Assembly (NCBI RefSeq): GCF_001748085.1 | Contig: NZ_BBZK01000003.1 | Coordinates: forward strand, 953,735-1,017,734 | Direction of reading: 5' to 3' | Length of the DNA: 64,000 nt | Source: Streptomyces sp. TP-A0874 | Lineage (GTDB): Bacteria > Actinomycetota > Actinomycetes > Streptomycetales > Streptomycetaceae | Shown here: positions 1 to 8,646 of the stretch, one piece after another | Layout: each line of letters begins with the position of its first letter | Position numbering within the stretch: position 1 is the stretch's first letter | Translations under genes and position numbers: made by a program | Notes under the pieces: model-generated | Database searches by the model: none | The model's input: only the letters and a program-made list of their open reading frames with translations | Told to the model about the DNA's origin: nothing

Positions 1-1031
1 ATCCGGCGACCTCCGAACTCTGCGCCTCCCTGCTCCGCCGGGCCGCGGCGCTCTCCGGTCTGCCGGAGAGCGTCATCGGGCTGCTCCACGGCTTCGACGC
101 GGGGGTGCGCCTGGTGGAGCACCCGCTGGTGTCCGCCGCCGGGTTCACCGGCTCGGTCCGCGGTGGCCGGGCGCTCCACGACGCCGCCGCCGCCCGCCCG
201 GTGCCCATCCCCTTCCACGGAGAACTCGGCAGCCTCAACCCGGTCGTGGTGACCGAGGCCGCGGCGGCCGAGCGGGCCGAGCGGATCGGCACCGGACTCG
301 CCGGGTCGGCCACGCTGGGCACCGGCCAGTTCTGCGTCAAGCCCGGGCTGGTGCTGGTCCCCGCGGGACCGCACGGCGACCGCCTCGTCGACTCCCTCAC
401 CGAGGCGGTCAGCGGCACCCCCGAGGGCGTGATGCTGGGGGCCGCTGTGCGGGAGGCCTTCATCGAGGGGGTACGGGCCCGGCGGGAGCTCCCCGAGGTG
501 GAGAGCCCGGTGACCCCGGGCGGCAGCGGGGCGAACGCGGTCAGCGCCGGGTTCCTCACCGTCCCCGCCGTGCGGCTCACCGCCCCCGAGCACCAACTGC
601 TGCTGGAGGAGTGCTTCGGCCCGGTGACCGTCATCGCGCGCTACCGGGACCGCACGGAGGTCTCCGGGCTCCTCGCCCGGCTCCCGGGGAACCTCACCGC
701 GACCGTCCACCTCGGTGCCGAGGAGGCCGAGCAGCCGGACGGTCCGGCCGCCCGGCTGCTCGCCGAACTCACCCCGCTCGCCGGCCGGGTCCTGGTCAAC
801 GGCTGGCCCACGGGGGTGGCGGTGGCCCACGCCCAGCACCACGGCGGTCCGTACCCGGCCACCACCTCCACCGCCACCTCGGTCGGGGGCACCGCCATCG
901 AGCGCTGGCTGCGCCCGGTGGTCTACCAGGGCACCCCGGAGACCCTGCTGCCGCCGGAGCTGCGCGACGGCAACCCGCTGGGACTGCCGCGCCGGGTGGA
1001 CGGCCGCCGCCAAACCGGCACGGAGGCCTGA
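1..1031 (+). CDS. Aldehyde dehydrogenase (NADP+), 5'-truncated by window edge
   Basis: The C-terminal 342 residues of an aldehyde dehydrogenase are visible; the frame is open from base 3, so the gene starts upstream of the window. The family oxidises an aldehyde to an acid with NAD(P)+. Visible signatures are FTGS, the Glu-containing HGELGSLNPV block and the nucleophile segment GTGQFCVKPG, with Cys encoded at 333-335. These blocks are closest to the alpha-ketoglutaric semialdehyde (2,5-dioxovalerate) dehydrogenase branch, which serves sugar-acid or hydroxyproline catabolism. That substrate is inferred from motif style only. The missing N-terminus prevents checking the cofactor-binding residues. 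Confidence 0.85.
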   Translation, partial: PATSELCASLLRRAAALSGLPESVIGLLHGFDAGVRLVEHPLVSAAGFTGSVRGGRALHDAAAARPVPIPFHGELGSLNPVVVTEAAAAERAERIGTGLAGSATLGTGQFCVKPGLVLVPAGPHGDRLVDSLTEAVSGTPEGVMLGAAVREAFIEGVRARRELPEVESPVTPGGSGANAVSAGFLTVPAVRLTAPEHQLLLEECFGPVTVIARYRDRTEVSGLLARLPGNLTATVHLGAEEAEQPDGPAARLLAELTPLAGRVLVNGWPTGVAVAHAQHHGGPYPATTSTATSVGGTAIERWLRPVVYQGTPETLLPPELRDGNPLGLPRRVDGRRQTGTEA

Positions 1032-1120
1032 GGCCGAACGCCCGGGGCCACGGGCGGGTGTCCCGTGAACACGGTGCGGTGCCGTGGACCCGGCGACCGG
1101 CTGCCCGGATAGTGAACGGT

Positions 1121-2176
1121 ATGGACACAGGCCTCGGGGGCGCCGAGTTCGCGCCCCAGACGACGTATCTGAAGACCGCCGCCAGCGGACTGCTGCCCGC
1201 CCGGTCGGCGGCCGTGCTCCGCGCCGCCGTGGACGACGCCGCGGCCGGACGCCCCACCCCGGCCACCGGCTTCGAGTCGGTCGGCGCCGCGCGGGAGTCC
1301 TTCGCCCGTCTCGTCGGGGTCGACGTGGACCGGGTCGCCGTCGCGGGGTCCGTCTCCCTGCACGTCGGGCTGATCGCCTCCGCGCTGCCGACCGGGGGCG
1401 AGATCCTCGTGGCCGACGGCGACTTCAGCTCGTTGGTGAATCCTTTCGCCGTGCGCCGGGACCTGAGGCTGCGCACCGTGCCGCTGCCCGATCTGGCCGC
1501 GGCGGTACGGCCGGAGACCACCCTGGTCGCCGTCAGCGCGGTGCAGTCGGCGGACGGGCGGATCGCCGACCTCGCGGCCATCGGCCGGGCCGCTCGGGCC
1601 AGCGGCGCCCGCACTCTGGTCGACTGCACCCAGTCGGCGGGCTGGCTCCCCATGTGCGCCGCGGACTTCGACTACACGGTGGCCGGGGGCTACAAGTGGC
1701 TGCTCTGCCCGCGGGGGGTCTCCTTCCTCACCGTGCCCGAGCGGCACGAGGACCTGCCGCCGCTCTACGCTGGGTGGACCGCCGGAGAGGAGCCGTGGCG
1801 GAGCGTCTACGGCCCGATCGCGCAACTGGCCCGCTCCGCACGCCGCTTCGACCAGAGCCCGGCCGACCTCCCCTACCTCGCCGCGCAGCACTCGCTGGCC
1901 CTCGTCGAGGAGCTCGGCCCGGAGCGGATCGGTGCCCACAACCGGGCGCTCGCCGACCGGTTCCGGGCCGGGGCCGCCGACCTGGGGCACCAGCCGGTGG
2001 CGGCCCCGGGTTCGGCCATCGTCGCCGTTCCGGGGCTCGACACGGCCGAGGAGCACCTGCGGCGGGCCGGGGTGGAGGCGACGGCGCGCGCCGGAAACCT
2101 CCGGCTGGCCTTCCACCTCTACAACACCACCGCCGATGTCGACCGGGTGCTGGACGTACTCTCCGACCACCGCTGA
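1121..2176 (+). CDS. Class V aminotransferase / cysteine desulfurase-like PLP enzyme
   Basis: A 351-residue fold-type I PLP enzyme. The PLP lysine is expected in GGYKWLLCPRG (about residue 192), preceded by the TLVDCTQSAGW segment that supplies the Asp contacting the pyridine nitrogen. The start is the ATG at 1121; the frame is open further upstream, but that part overlaps the dehydrogenase gene and does not look like family sequence. Family members include cysteine desulfurases, kynureninase-like enzymes and isopenicillin-epimerase-like proteins. No sulfur-acceptor partner lies next to it, so the substrate is unassigned. It converges on ectD across about 220 bases with no clear terminator. 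Confidence 0.8.
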   Translation: MDTGLGGAEFAPQTTYLKTAASGLLPARSAAVLRAAVDDAAAGRPTPATGFESVGAARESFARLVGVDVDRVAVAGSVSLHVGLIASALPTGGEILVADGDFSSLVNPFAVRRDLRLRTVPLPDLAAAVRPETTLVAVSAVQSADGRIADLAAIGRAARASGARTLVDCTQSAGWLPMCAADFDYTVAGGYKWLLCPRGVSFLTVPERHEDLPPLYAGWTAGEEPWRSVYGPIAQLARSARRFDQSPADLPYLAAQHSLALVEELGPERIGAHNRALADRFRAGAADLGHQPVAAPGSAIVAVPGLDTAEEHLRRAGVEATARAGNLRLAFHLYNTTADVDRVLDVLSDHR

Positions 2177-2400
2177 CCCCGGAAAGGCGCAACGGCCGCC
2201 GCCCGGCACGGAGGCCGGGTGACGACCGCTGCGCTCGCCCGGCGATGAGCCCGGCCCGAACGCTCGCACTCAGTGCTGTGACCGGGAGGTCCACCGGCCC
2301 GCGGCGCCGTGCACGGCACCTCGCCGCGCGGGTTCTCCGGCAGACCTTCCCGGTCGCAGCCTTCGTTCGGGCCCAGGTCACGCCCGACGCGGGGCTGCTC

Positions 2401-3300
2401 CTACTTCACCGGCGTGAAGTCCCGTGCGCCGAGGAACTCGGGGCGGCGGATCGGCGCCGCGAAGGGCTCGACCGCCTTGTTCTCCACGCTGTTGAAGACG
2501 ATGAAGACGTTGCTGCGCGGGAAGGGCGTGATGTTGTCGCCCGAACCGTGCATGGCGTTGCAGTCGAACCAGGTCGCCGAACCGGCCTTGCCGGTGAACA
2601 GCTTGATGCCGTGCCTGGACGCCAGGTCGGTCAGTGCCTCGTCCGAGGGGATGCCAGCGTCCTGCATCTGGAGCGACTTCTTGTAGTTGTCCTCCGGGGT
2701 CTCACCGGCGCAGCCCAGGAAGGTCCGGTGCGAACCCGGCATGATCATCAGGCCGCCGTTGGTGTCGTAGTTCTCGGTCAGCGCGATCGAGACCGAGACC
2801 GTCCGCATGTTCGGCAGACCGTCCTCGGCGTGCCAGGTCTCGAAGTCCGAGTGCCAGTAGAAACCGGTCGCCCCGAACCCCGGCTTGACGTTGATCCGGC
2901 TCTGGTGGACGTAGACGTCGGAGCCGAGGATCTGCCGGGCGCGCTCCACCAACCGCGGGTCGCGCACCAGTTCGGCGAAGACCTTGCTGATCCGATGCAC
3001 CTCGAAGACCGACCGGACGTCCTGGGACTTGGGCTCGACGATGGAGCGCTCGTCGGCCCGGACCTCCGGGTCGACGACCAGCCGGTCCAACTCGGTGCGG
3101 TACATCACCACCTCATCCGGAGTGATCAGCTGTTCGATCGCCAGGAACCCGTCGTGATCGAACGCATTCAGCTCCTCCGGTCGCATCGGACCGGGTGCTC
3201 CGGGCTCCGACCAGACGACCGGGGCCTGGCGCGGAGTGATCACCTCGGTGGCACCGCGGGTCGGGTAGAGGTCAGCCGTTCGCTCGGGTGCGGTGGTCAT
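2401..3300 (-). CDS. ectD: Ectoine 5-hydroxylase EctD
   Basis: A 299-residue Fe(II)/2-oxoglutarate dioxygenase that converts ectoine to 5-hydroxyectoine in the cytoplasm. The iron ligands are visible as H150-x-D152 in FYWHSDFETWH and H251 in CNAMHGSGDN, matching the family facial triad. The length is normal for EctD. An AAGGAG ribosome site precedes the ATG at 3300. It is the last gene of the ectABCD operon and is separated from ectC by a strong hairpin (3403-3444), which could lower its expression relative to ectABC. Confidence 0.97.
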   Translation of the reverse strand: MTTAPERTADLYPTRGATEVITPRQAPVVWSEPGAPGPMRPEELNAFDHDGFLAIEQLITPDEVVMYRTELDRLVVDPEVRADERSIVEPKSQDVRSVFEVHRISKVFAELVRDPRLVERARQILGSDVYVHQSRINVKPGFGATGFYWHSDFETWHAEDGLPNMRTVSVSIALTENYDTNGGLMIMPGSHRTFLGCAGETPEDNYKKSLQMQDAGIPSDEALTDLASRHGIKLFTGKAGSATWFDCNAMHGSGDNITPFPRSNVFIVFNSVENKAVEPFAAPIRRPEFLGARDFTPVK

Positions 3301-3402
3301 GGTGGTGCACCTTCTCCTTCCGGTACTTCCCTTACTCTCTTTCGGTTCCCCAGTGGGGAAGTCTCAGTCAGTGCCGATCGGGCGCGGTCCGCGCCGACGG
3401 GA

Positions 3403-3444
3403 GCGGCGTCCGGTGCGCGTACGGTCGCGCGCGCCGGACGCCGC
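3403..3444 (-). terminator. Intercistronic hairpin between ectC and ectD
   Basis: Arms at 3403-3419 and 3428-3444 pair over 17 bases with one G-T wobble and an 8-base loop. There is no T-tract, as is usual for Streptomyces terminators. It sits in the 173-base ectC-ectD spacer, so it could attenuate read-through into ectD or stabilise the ectABC transcript end. The function is inferred from position. Confidence 0.6.
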
Positions 3445-3473
3445 GTCGGGGCGAACCCGTCCGATGGCGAGGA

Positions 3474-3875
3474 CTAGGCGTCGTCCTCGGTCAGCAGCGG
3501 GTAGACGCCGTTCTCGTCGTGGTCCTCACGGCCCGTCACCGGCGGGTTGAAGACGCAGACGCAGCGGAAATCGGTCTTCGGGCGCATGGTGTGCCGCTCG
3601 TGCCCGTCCAGCAGGTACATGGTGCCCGGCTCGATCCAGTGCTTCTCGCCGGTCTCCTCGTTGGTGAGTTCGGCTTCGCCCTCGACGCAGAGCACCGCCT
3701 CGATGTGGTTGGCGTACCACATCGTGGTCTCGGTGCCCGCGTAGAGCGTCGTCTCGTGGAGGGAGAAACCCACACGCTCCTTGGCGAGGACGATCCGCTT
3801 GCTCTCCCAGGTACCGGACGCCGCCTTGACGTGCCGGTCTGTGCCCTCGATGTCCTTGAAGGATCGGACGATCAC
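3474..3875 (-). CDS. ectC: L-ectoine synthase EctC
   Basis: A 133-residue cupin-fold enzyme that cyclises N-gamma-acetyl-diaminobutyrate to ectoine. The N-terminus [16 protein letters not shown], the metal and substrate region around [20 protein letters not shown], and the [16 protein letters not shown] segment are characteristic. Length and sequence fit EctC throughout. Translation starts at GTG 3875, about 50 bases after the ectB stop, consistent with cotranscription. Confidence 0.97.
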   Translation of the reverse strand: MIVRSFKDIEGTDRHVKAASGTWESKRIVLAKERVGFSLHETTLYAGTETTMWYANHIEAVLCVEGEAELTNEETGEKHWIEPGTMYLLDGHERHTMRPKTDFRCVCVFNPPVTGREDHDENGVYPLLTEDDA

Positions 3876-3926
3876 AGTGATTCGTGGCCTTTCTTGTCTC
3901 TACGGTCAGCGGTATGGCGTTCGGCG

Positions 3927-5195
3927 TCAAGCGGTCTCGCGCACCGACCGGGCGAGGATGCGGAGCCCCTCGTCCAGTTCTTCCAGCGTGACGGTGAGCG
4001 GCGGCAGCAGTTTGACGACCTCGCTCTGCGGCCCGGAGGTCTCCACCAGCAGGCCCAACTCGAAGGCTCGTTTGCAGACCGCGGAGGCGCGGTCCTTGTC
4101 GGCGAACTCGATCCCCCAGGCCAGCCCCCGCCCGCGCATGCCGGCGCCGAGCCCGGGGTGCTCCTCGATGATCGACCGGAGCGCCCGCTCGACCACCTCG
4201 CCCCGGGCGATGGTCTGCTTCTCCATCTGCCCGTCGGCCCAGTAGGTGTCGAAGGCCGCGGCGGCGGTCACGAAGGCCGGGTTGTTCCCGCGGAAGGTGC
4301 CGTTGTGCTCGCCAGGCTCCCAGACGTCCAACTCGGGCTTGAAGAGGGTCAGCGACATGGGCAGGCCGTAGCCGCTGATGGACTTCGACAGGGTGACGAT
4401 GTCCGGCGTGATCCCGGCCTCCTCGAAGGAGAAGAACGCCCCGGTCCGGCCGCAGCCCATCTGGATGTCGTCCACGATCAGCAGCATGTCGCGGCGCCGG
4501 CAGAGGTCGGCGAGGGCGCGGAGCCACTCGGGGCGGGCGACGTTGATGCCGCCCTCGCCCTGGATCGTCTCCACGATCACGGCGGCGGGCTTGTTGAGAC
4601 CGGACCCCTCGTCCTCGAGCAGGCTCTCGAACCAGAGGAAGTCCTCGACGGCGCCGTCGAAGTAGTTGTCGAAGGGCATCGGGGTGCCGTGCACCAGCGG
4701 GATGCCGGCCCCGGCCCGCTTCATGGAGTTGCCGGTGACCGCGAGCGCGCCCAGCGACATGCCGTGGAAGGCGTTGGTGAAGCTGACGATGGACTCCCGG
4801 CCCTTGACCTTGCGGGCCAGCTTCAGCGCGGCCTCGACCGCGTTGGTGCCCGTCGGGCCGGGGAACATGACCTTGTAGGGCAGGTCGCGGGGGCGCAGGA
4901 TGGTGTTCTCGAACGACTCCAGGAAGGCGCGTTTCGCCGTGGTGCCCATGTCGAGCGCGTGCGTGATGCCGTCACGCTCGATGTAGTCGAGCAGCGCCCG
5001 TTTCAGGACCGGGTTGTTGTGGCCGTAGTTGAGTGCTCCGGCGCCGGCGAAGAAGTCGAGGTAGGTGCGGCCGTCCTCGTCGTGGATGTAGCTGCCCTGC
5101 GCGCGGTCGAACACAGCAGGCCAACCGCGGCAGTAGCTGCGCACCTCCGACTCCAGGGTCTCGAAGACACTCAGGGCGGGCGGGGTGATGGTCAC
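3927..5195 (-). CDS. ectB: Diaminobutyrate-2-oxoglutarate transaminase EctB
   Basis: A 422-residue class III aminotransferase that makes L-2,4-diaminobutyrate from aspartate semialdehyde, the first committed step of ectoine synthesis. The PLP-binding lysine lies in VTLSKSISGYGLPMS, after the DDIQMGCGRTG block typical of class III enzymes. GTG at 5195 is preceded by a GGAG ribosome site. It sits between ectA and ectC with short spacers, as in other actinobacterial ect operons. Confidence 0.97.
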   Translation of the reverse strand: MTITPPALSVFETLESEVRSYCRGWPAVFDRAQGSYIHDEDGRTYLDFFAGAGALNYGHNNPVLKRALLDYIERDGITHALDMGTTAKRAFLESFENTILRPRDLPYKVMFPGPTGTNAVEAALKLARKVKGRESIVSFTNAFHGMSLGALAVTGNSMKRAGAGIPLVHGTPMPFDNYFDGAVEDFLWFESLLEDEGSGLNKPAAVIVETIQGEGGINVARPEWLRALADLCRRRDMLLIVDDIQMGCGRTGAFFSFEEAGITPDIVTLSKSISGYGLPMSLTLFKPELDVWEPGEHNGTFRGNNPAFVTAAAAFDTYWADGQMEKQTIARGEVVERALRSIIEEHPGLGAGMRGRGLAWGIEFADKDRASAVCKRAFELGLLVETSGPQSEVVKLLPPLTVTLEELDEGLRILARSVRETA

Positions 5196-5268
5196 AGCGT
5201 GCTCCAGAAAGATGAGAGACGAGCAGAAGGAAGGGGTCTGGGTCGGTGTTCGGCCCGCACGGCGGCCC

Positions 5269-5832
5269 TCACGGCCGGCTCGTTGCCCGTGCGAGCGGTC
5301 CTATCCGGTACAGGACCTCCGGTTCGTGGCCGGGGTCGGGGAACATCCCTCTGTCGAACAGCACCTCGCGGTCCACAGCGGCGCCGTGCCGCTCGGCGAA
5401 CGAGGTGAACAGCCGGTTCGACGGCCCGTTGTCCGGGGTGATGGTGGTCTCCAGCCGGCATACACCGAAGGCGTCGGCGGCCCGGTCGGCCAGCGCGTCC
5501 AACAGCGCTGCTGCCAGTCCCCGGCCGCGCTGCGCCTCGTCGACCGCCACCTGCCAGACGACCAGGGTCTCCGGCTGCTCGGGGCGGAGATAGCCGGTGA
5601 CGAAGCCGACCGGTGCGCCGTCGGGTCCGCGCGCCACCACCGAGGTGGCGGCGAAGTCGCGGCACCAGAGCAGGTAGCTGTAGGAGGAGTTGAGGTCCAG
5701 TACGCGGGAGTCGCGGGCGATGCGCCAGAGTGCTGCTCCGTCCTCGACACGCGGTGTGTCGAGCTTCAGCTCCTCCGGCATTTCCGGGAATTCGCTGCGG
5801 GCACGTGCACGGTCTGCTTGTGCGGCGGTCAT
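5269..5832 (-). CDS. ectA: Diaminobutyrate acetyltransferase EctA
   Basis: A 187-residue GNAT acetyltransferase that acetylates the gamma-amino group of diaminobutyrate. The acetyl-CoA loop is visible as VDEAQRGRGLAAALLDAL, followed by the ETTITPDNGPSNRLF block shared by EctA proteins. No Shine-Dalgarno sequence precedes the ATG at 5832. Instead a TAAATT hexamer lies 8 bases upstream, so the operon mRNA may be leaderless. First gene of ectABCD. Confidence 0.97.
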   Translation of the reverse strand: MTAAQADRARARSEFPEMPEELKLDTPRVEDGAALWRIARDSRVLDLNSSYSYLLWCRDFAATSVVARGPDGAPVGFVTGYLRPEQPETLVVWQVAVDEAQRGRGLAAALLDALADRAADAFGVCRLETTITPDNGPSNRLFTSFAERHGAAVDREVLFDRGMFPDPGHEPEVLYRIGPLARATSRP

Positions 5833-5846
5833 GCGGATTTAATTTA
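5833..5846 (-). promoter_or_regulatory. Probable ect operon -10 element, leaderless start
   Basis: On the minus strand TAAATT (plus-strand 5841-5846) matches TANNNT and is followed by 8 bases and then the ectA ATG, so transcription would begin at or next to the start codon. No convincing -35 box was found, so this is a proposal. Confidence 0.5.
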
Positions 5847-6195
5847 CCCAGCCGAAGCGCATATTGCATCGTCAGGTCGGGTTACCAGGAACGGTGATCT
5901 GTGGTAATCGCGCAGGCGCGTAGCCAGGGCGTGGTTTCATGGGGGAATGTCATGAGATTACCGGGCGAAACGGGCGCTCTGTGGAGTCCGTCACATCTTC
6001 GAGACGATCATCGCGGAAGGTCCGGATTTTGATATCCGGACGGCTCTCGAAAGTGATGTGTTTGCATCCTTCGAAACCGGGAAGAAGAATACGGGCAGCT
6101 ACGTTCATCGGCAATTCGAAATCAATTCCTCAGAAGATAACGCGAATCTCCGGCGGAGGTCGCGGACGCTCTGTCGCAGGCAGCCGGGGGATCGT
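5847..6195. other. Low-GC intergenic region between ectA and amidohydrolase
   Basis: No credible gene is seen. A 92-codon plus-strand frame at 5939-6217 has AT-rich third positions and overlaps the next gene. Two inverted repeats stand out: GGTTACC at 5880-5886 against GGTAATC at 5903-5909 (6 of 7 pairs), upstream of ectA; and GTCCGGAT (6020-6027) with ATCCGGAC (6034-6041), a perfect 8-base repeat with a 6-base spacer. Both could be operators; no regulator gene is adjacent. Confidence 0.5.
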
Positions 6196-6209
6196 TAGGG
6201 TTGCCTGTC

Positions 6210-7301
6210 ATGAGTGATAGCGCGGTGCTGCACATCAGGGGGCGGGTGCTCGTCGGGCCGGAGGACGTCCGGGACGAGCTGTGGATCGTGGGCGGTCGGA
6301 TCACGTTTCAGCGGCCGACCGGAGCGCGGGACGTGCGGACGCTCACCGGGTGGGCGCTACCGGGTCTGGTCGACGCCCACTGCCACGTCGGACTCGACGC
6401 CCACGGCGCGGTCGACGAGTCGACCAGCGAGAAGCAGGCCCTGACCGACCGGGACACCGGGACGCTCCTGCTGCGGGACGCGGGATCGCCCGCCGACACC
6501 CGCTGGATGGACGACCGGGCGGACCTGCCGCGCGTCATCAGGGCGGGCCGGCACATCGCCCGCACCCGCCGGTACATCCGGAACTACGCGCATGAGATCG
6601 AGCCGGAGGACCTGGTCGCCTACGTGGCACAGGAAGCCCGGCGCGGAGACGGCTGGGTGAAGCTCGTCGGCGACTGGATAGACCGCTCGACCGGAGACCT
6701 GGCCGCCTGCTGGCCGCGCGGTGAGGTCACGGCCGCCATCGCGGAGGCGCACCGGCTGGGCGCCAGGGTCACCGCGCACTGCTTCGCCGAGGAGTCGCTG
6801 CCCGACCTGGTGGCGGCCGGTATCGACTGCGTGGAGCACGCCACCGGGCTGACGGAGGAGACCATCCCGCTCTTCGCCGAGCGCGGGGTCGCCATCGTCC
6901 CGACCCTGGTCAACATCGCCACCTTCCCCAAGCTCGCCGAGGGCGGCGAGCGGAAGTACCCGCGCTGGGCCGAGCACATGCGACGCCTGCACGCCCGCCG
7001 CTACGACACCGTGCGCGCGGCCTACGACGCCGGGGTACCGGTCTACGTGGGCACCGACGCCGGAGGCTCACTCCCGCACGGACTGGTCGCCGCGGAGGTC
7101 GCCGAGCTGGTGGCCGCCGGGATCCCCCCGGCGGCGGCGCTCTCCGCCACCGCGTGGGCGGCCCGGGAGTGGCTCGGCCGACCCGGGCTCACCGAAGGGG
7201 CCCCAGCCGACCTGGTGCTGTACGAGACCGACCCGCGGGAGGACGTGCGGGTGCTGGCGGCGCCCCGCCGGGTGGTGCTCCGCGGCCAGGTCGTGCTCTG
7301 A
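6210..7301 (+). CDS. Amidohydrolase family protein
   Basis: A 363-residue metal-dependent hydrolase of the imidazolonepropionase/prolidase-like amidohydrolase branch. Metal ligands are readable in order: DAHCHVG (HxH), the possible bridging Lys in WVKLVGDW, TAHCFAEE, VEHATG and GTDAGG. The short N- and C-terminal beta segments that flank the barrel are present. ATG 6210 is preceded by TAGGGT 8 bases upstream, suggesting a leaderless mRNA. A strong terminator follows directly, so it is probably monocistronic. The substrate (cyclic amide, dipeptide or similar) cannot be read from the sequence. Confidence 0.85.
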   Translation: MSDSAVLHIRGRVLVGPEDVRDELWIVGGRITFQRPTGARDVRTLTGWALPGLVDAHCHVGLDAHGAVDESTSEKQALTDRDTGTLLLRDAGSPADTRWMDDRADLPRVIRAGRHIARTRRYIRNYAHEIEPEDLVAYVAQEARRGDGWVKLVGDWIDRSTGDLAACWPRGEVTAAIAEAHRLGARVTAHCFAEESLPDLVAAGIDCVEHATGLTEETIPLFAERGVAIVPTLVNIATFPKLAEGGERKYPRWAEHMRRLHARRYDTVRAAYDAGVPVYVGTDAGGSLPHGLVAAEVAELVAAGIPPAAALSATAWAAREWLGRPGLTEGAPADLVLYETDPREDVRVLAAPRRVVLRGQVVL

Positions 7302-7309
7302 GCCCGTCC

Positions 7310-7336
7310 GCCCCTCCGGCCGCAGGCCGGAGGGGC
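7310..7336 (+). terminator. Rho-independent-type terminator after amidohydrolase
   Basis: A perfect 12-base stem (7310-7321 with 7325-7336) and a 3-base loop begins 9 bases after the stop codon. It has no U-tract, as is common in Streptomyces. Confidence 0.8.
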
Positions 7337-7529
7337 ACCGGGCGAAGCAACGCCCGCGACCAGCGCGGCGCCGTGCCCGAACCGGCCCCGGCTGGGAGGC
7401 TGCTGCTCCACCCGGCGGTCGGGATCGCCGGCCGGCCGGCGGTTGGTGCCTTCGTCCGGTGACGAGCGGGGCGGGCGGCCCGGCGCCGTACCGGTCCACC
7501 GGGGACCCGGCGGCGTAAGGAGGTAGGGC

Positions 7530-8255
7530 ATGCCGGTCGTCGTCGCGCTGGCAGCGGTCCTGATGACGCTGGTCGGCGGCTGGACGGCGCAACGCGTCAC
7601 CGACCGGCGCCACCTCGTCCTCGGGCTGGCCGGCGGACTGATGCTCGGCGTCGTCGGACTCGACCTGCTGCCGGAGGCGCTGGACGCCGCGGGGCGGGAG
7701 GTCTTCGGGGTGCCCGAAGGGCTGCTGCTCTTCGTCGCCGGCTTCCTCGCCGCCCATCTGGTGGAGCGGATGCTGGCCGTCCGCAGAGCCGCCCATGGCG
7801 CCGATCCCGACCAGCGGTCGCCCCGGGTGGGGCTGACCGCGGCGGCGGCGCTGGCCGGGCACAGCCTGATGGACGGGGTCGCCATCGGGCTGGCCTTCCA
7901 GGTCAGCAGCGGTATGGCGGTGGCCGTGGCGCTGGCGGTGATCGCCCACGACTTCGCCGACGGCTTCAACACCTACACGATCACCAGCCTGTACGGGAAC
8001 AGCCGCCGCAGGGCCGCGGCGATGCTCTGCGCCACCGCGCTGGCGCCGGTGGCCGGCGCCGCCTCCACCCTGCTGTTCACCCTTCCGGCCCAGCTCCTCG
8101 GCTTCTACCTCGGGTTCTTCGCCGGAGTCCTGCTCTACCTGGCGACCTCCGACATCCTCCCCGAGGCCCACCACGAGCACCCGGCCCGCTCCACCCTGCT
8201 CTGCACCGTGCTGGGGGTCGCGTTCATCTGGCTGGTGGTGGGCATCGCCGACTGA
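7530..8255 (+). CDS. ZIP-family divalent metal transporter
   Basis: A 241-residue membrane protein with about eight hydrophobic segments. The paired ZIP metal-site motifs are clear: AGHSLMDGVAIGLAF in the fourth helix and IAHDFADGFNTY in the fifth. ZIP proteins move Zn2+, Fe2+ or related ions into the cytoplasm; the ion here is unassigned. A strong AAGGAGG site lies just upstream of ATG 7530. No Zur-type operator was recognised in the preceding 200 bases. Confidence 0.88.
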   Translation: MPVVVALAAVLMTLVGGWTAQRVTDRRHLVLGLAGGLMLGVVGLDLLPEALDAAGREVFGVPEGLLLFVAGFLAAHLVERMLAVRRAAHGADPDQRSPRVGLTAAAALAGHSLMDGVAIGLAFQVSSGMAVAVALAVIAHDFADGFNTYTITSLYGNSRRRAAAMLCATALAPVAGAASTLLFTLPAQLLGFYLGFFAGVLLYLATSDILPEAHHEHPARSTLLCTVLGVAFIWLVVGIAD

Positions 8256-8322
8256 GCGGGCACCCGGCGTGCTCCGTGGACGGCCCAACCCGCCAGGCGT
8301 CCGCCCCGCACCGGGGAGCGGA

Positions 8323-8571
8323 TCAGGCCACGATCAGGTGGATCCCGTAAGCCACCATGGCGAAGCAGAGACCGAAGCAGGCGTACGCGCCGGCCCGGGC
8401 CGAGAGCGTCTGCTGGCCGTCGGCCGCCACCGGGTCGGCCCCGCTCCCGCCCGGCCGCCGGCCGCCACCGGAGGTGCCGAGGATGCCGAAGGTGAACAGG
8501 GCGACGAAGCCGACCGTGACCGCGAGACTCACCCCGAAGACCTGCCCGAGTGCTGCCCAGTCGACGTTCAT
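8323..8571 (-). CDS. Small two-helix membrane protein downstream of pit
   Basis: An 82-residue protein with hydrophobic helices at about residues 8-32 and 60-80 joined by a Gly/Pro-rich loop. It follows the phosphate transporter gene by 75 bases on the same strand, and this pairing is common in Streptomyces. The function is unknown; a role as an accessory subunit of the Pit transporter is inferred from linkage only. Confidence 0.75.
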   Translation of the reverse strand: MNVDWAALGQVFGVSLAVTVGFVALFTFGILGTSGGGRRPGGSGADPVAADGQQTLSARAGAYACFGLCFAMVAYGIHLIVA

Positions 8572-8646
8572 GTGCTGCTGCTCCTTCCACCGGCCCGTCG
8601 CCGGTGCGTGTTCTCACTCATGCCGGTTCCCTACGCGGGCGCCGGC

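Noticed and set aside
1084..3477. 797-codon plus-strand open frame across the aminotransferase and ectD
   Set aside because: It covers two well-supported genes in the wrong frame or strand and has no family-like sequence.
5939..6217. 92-codon plus-strand frame
   Set aside because: AT-rich third positions, no family-like sequence, and overlap with the amidohydrolase start.
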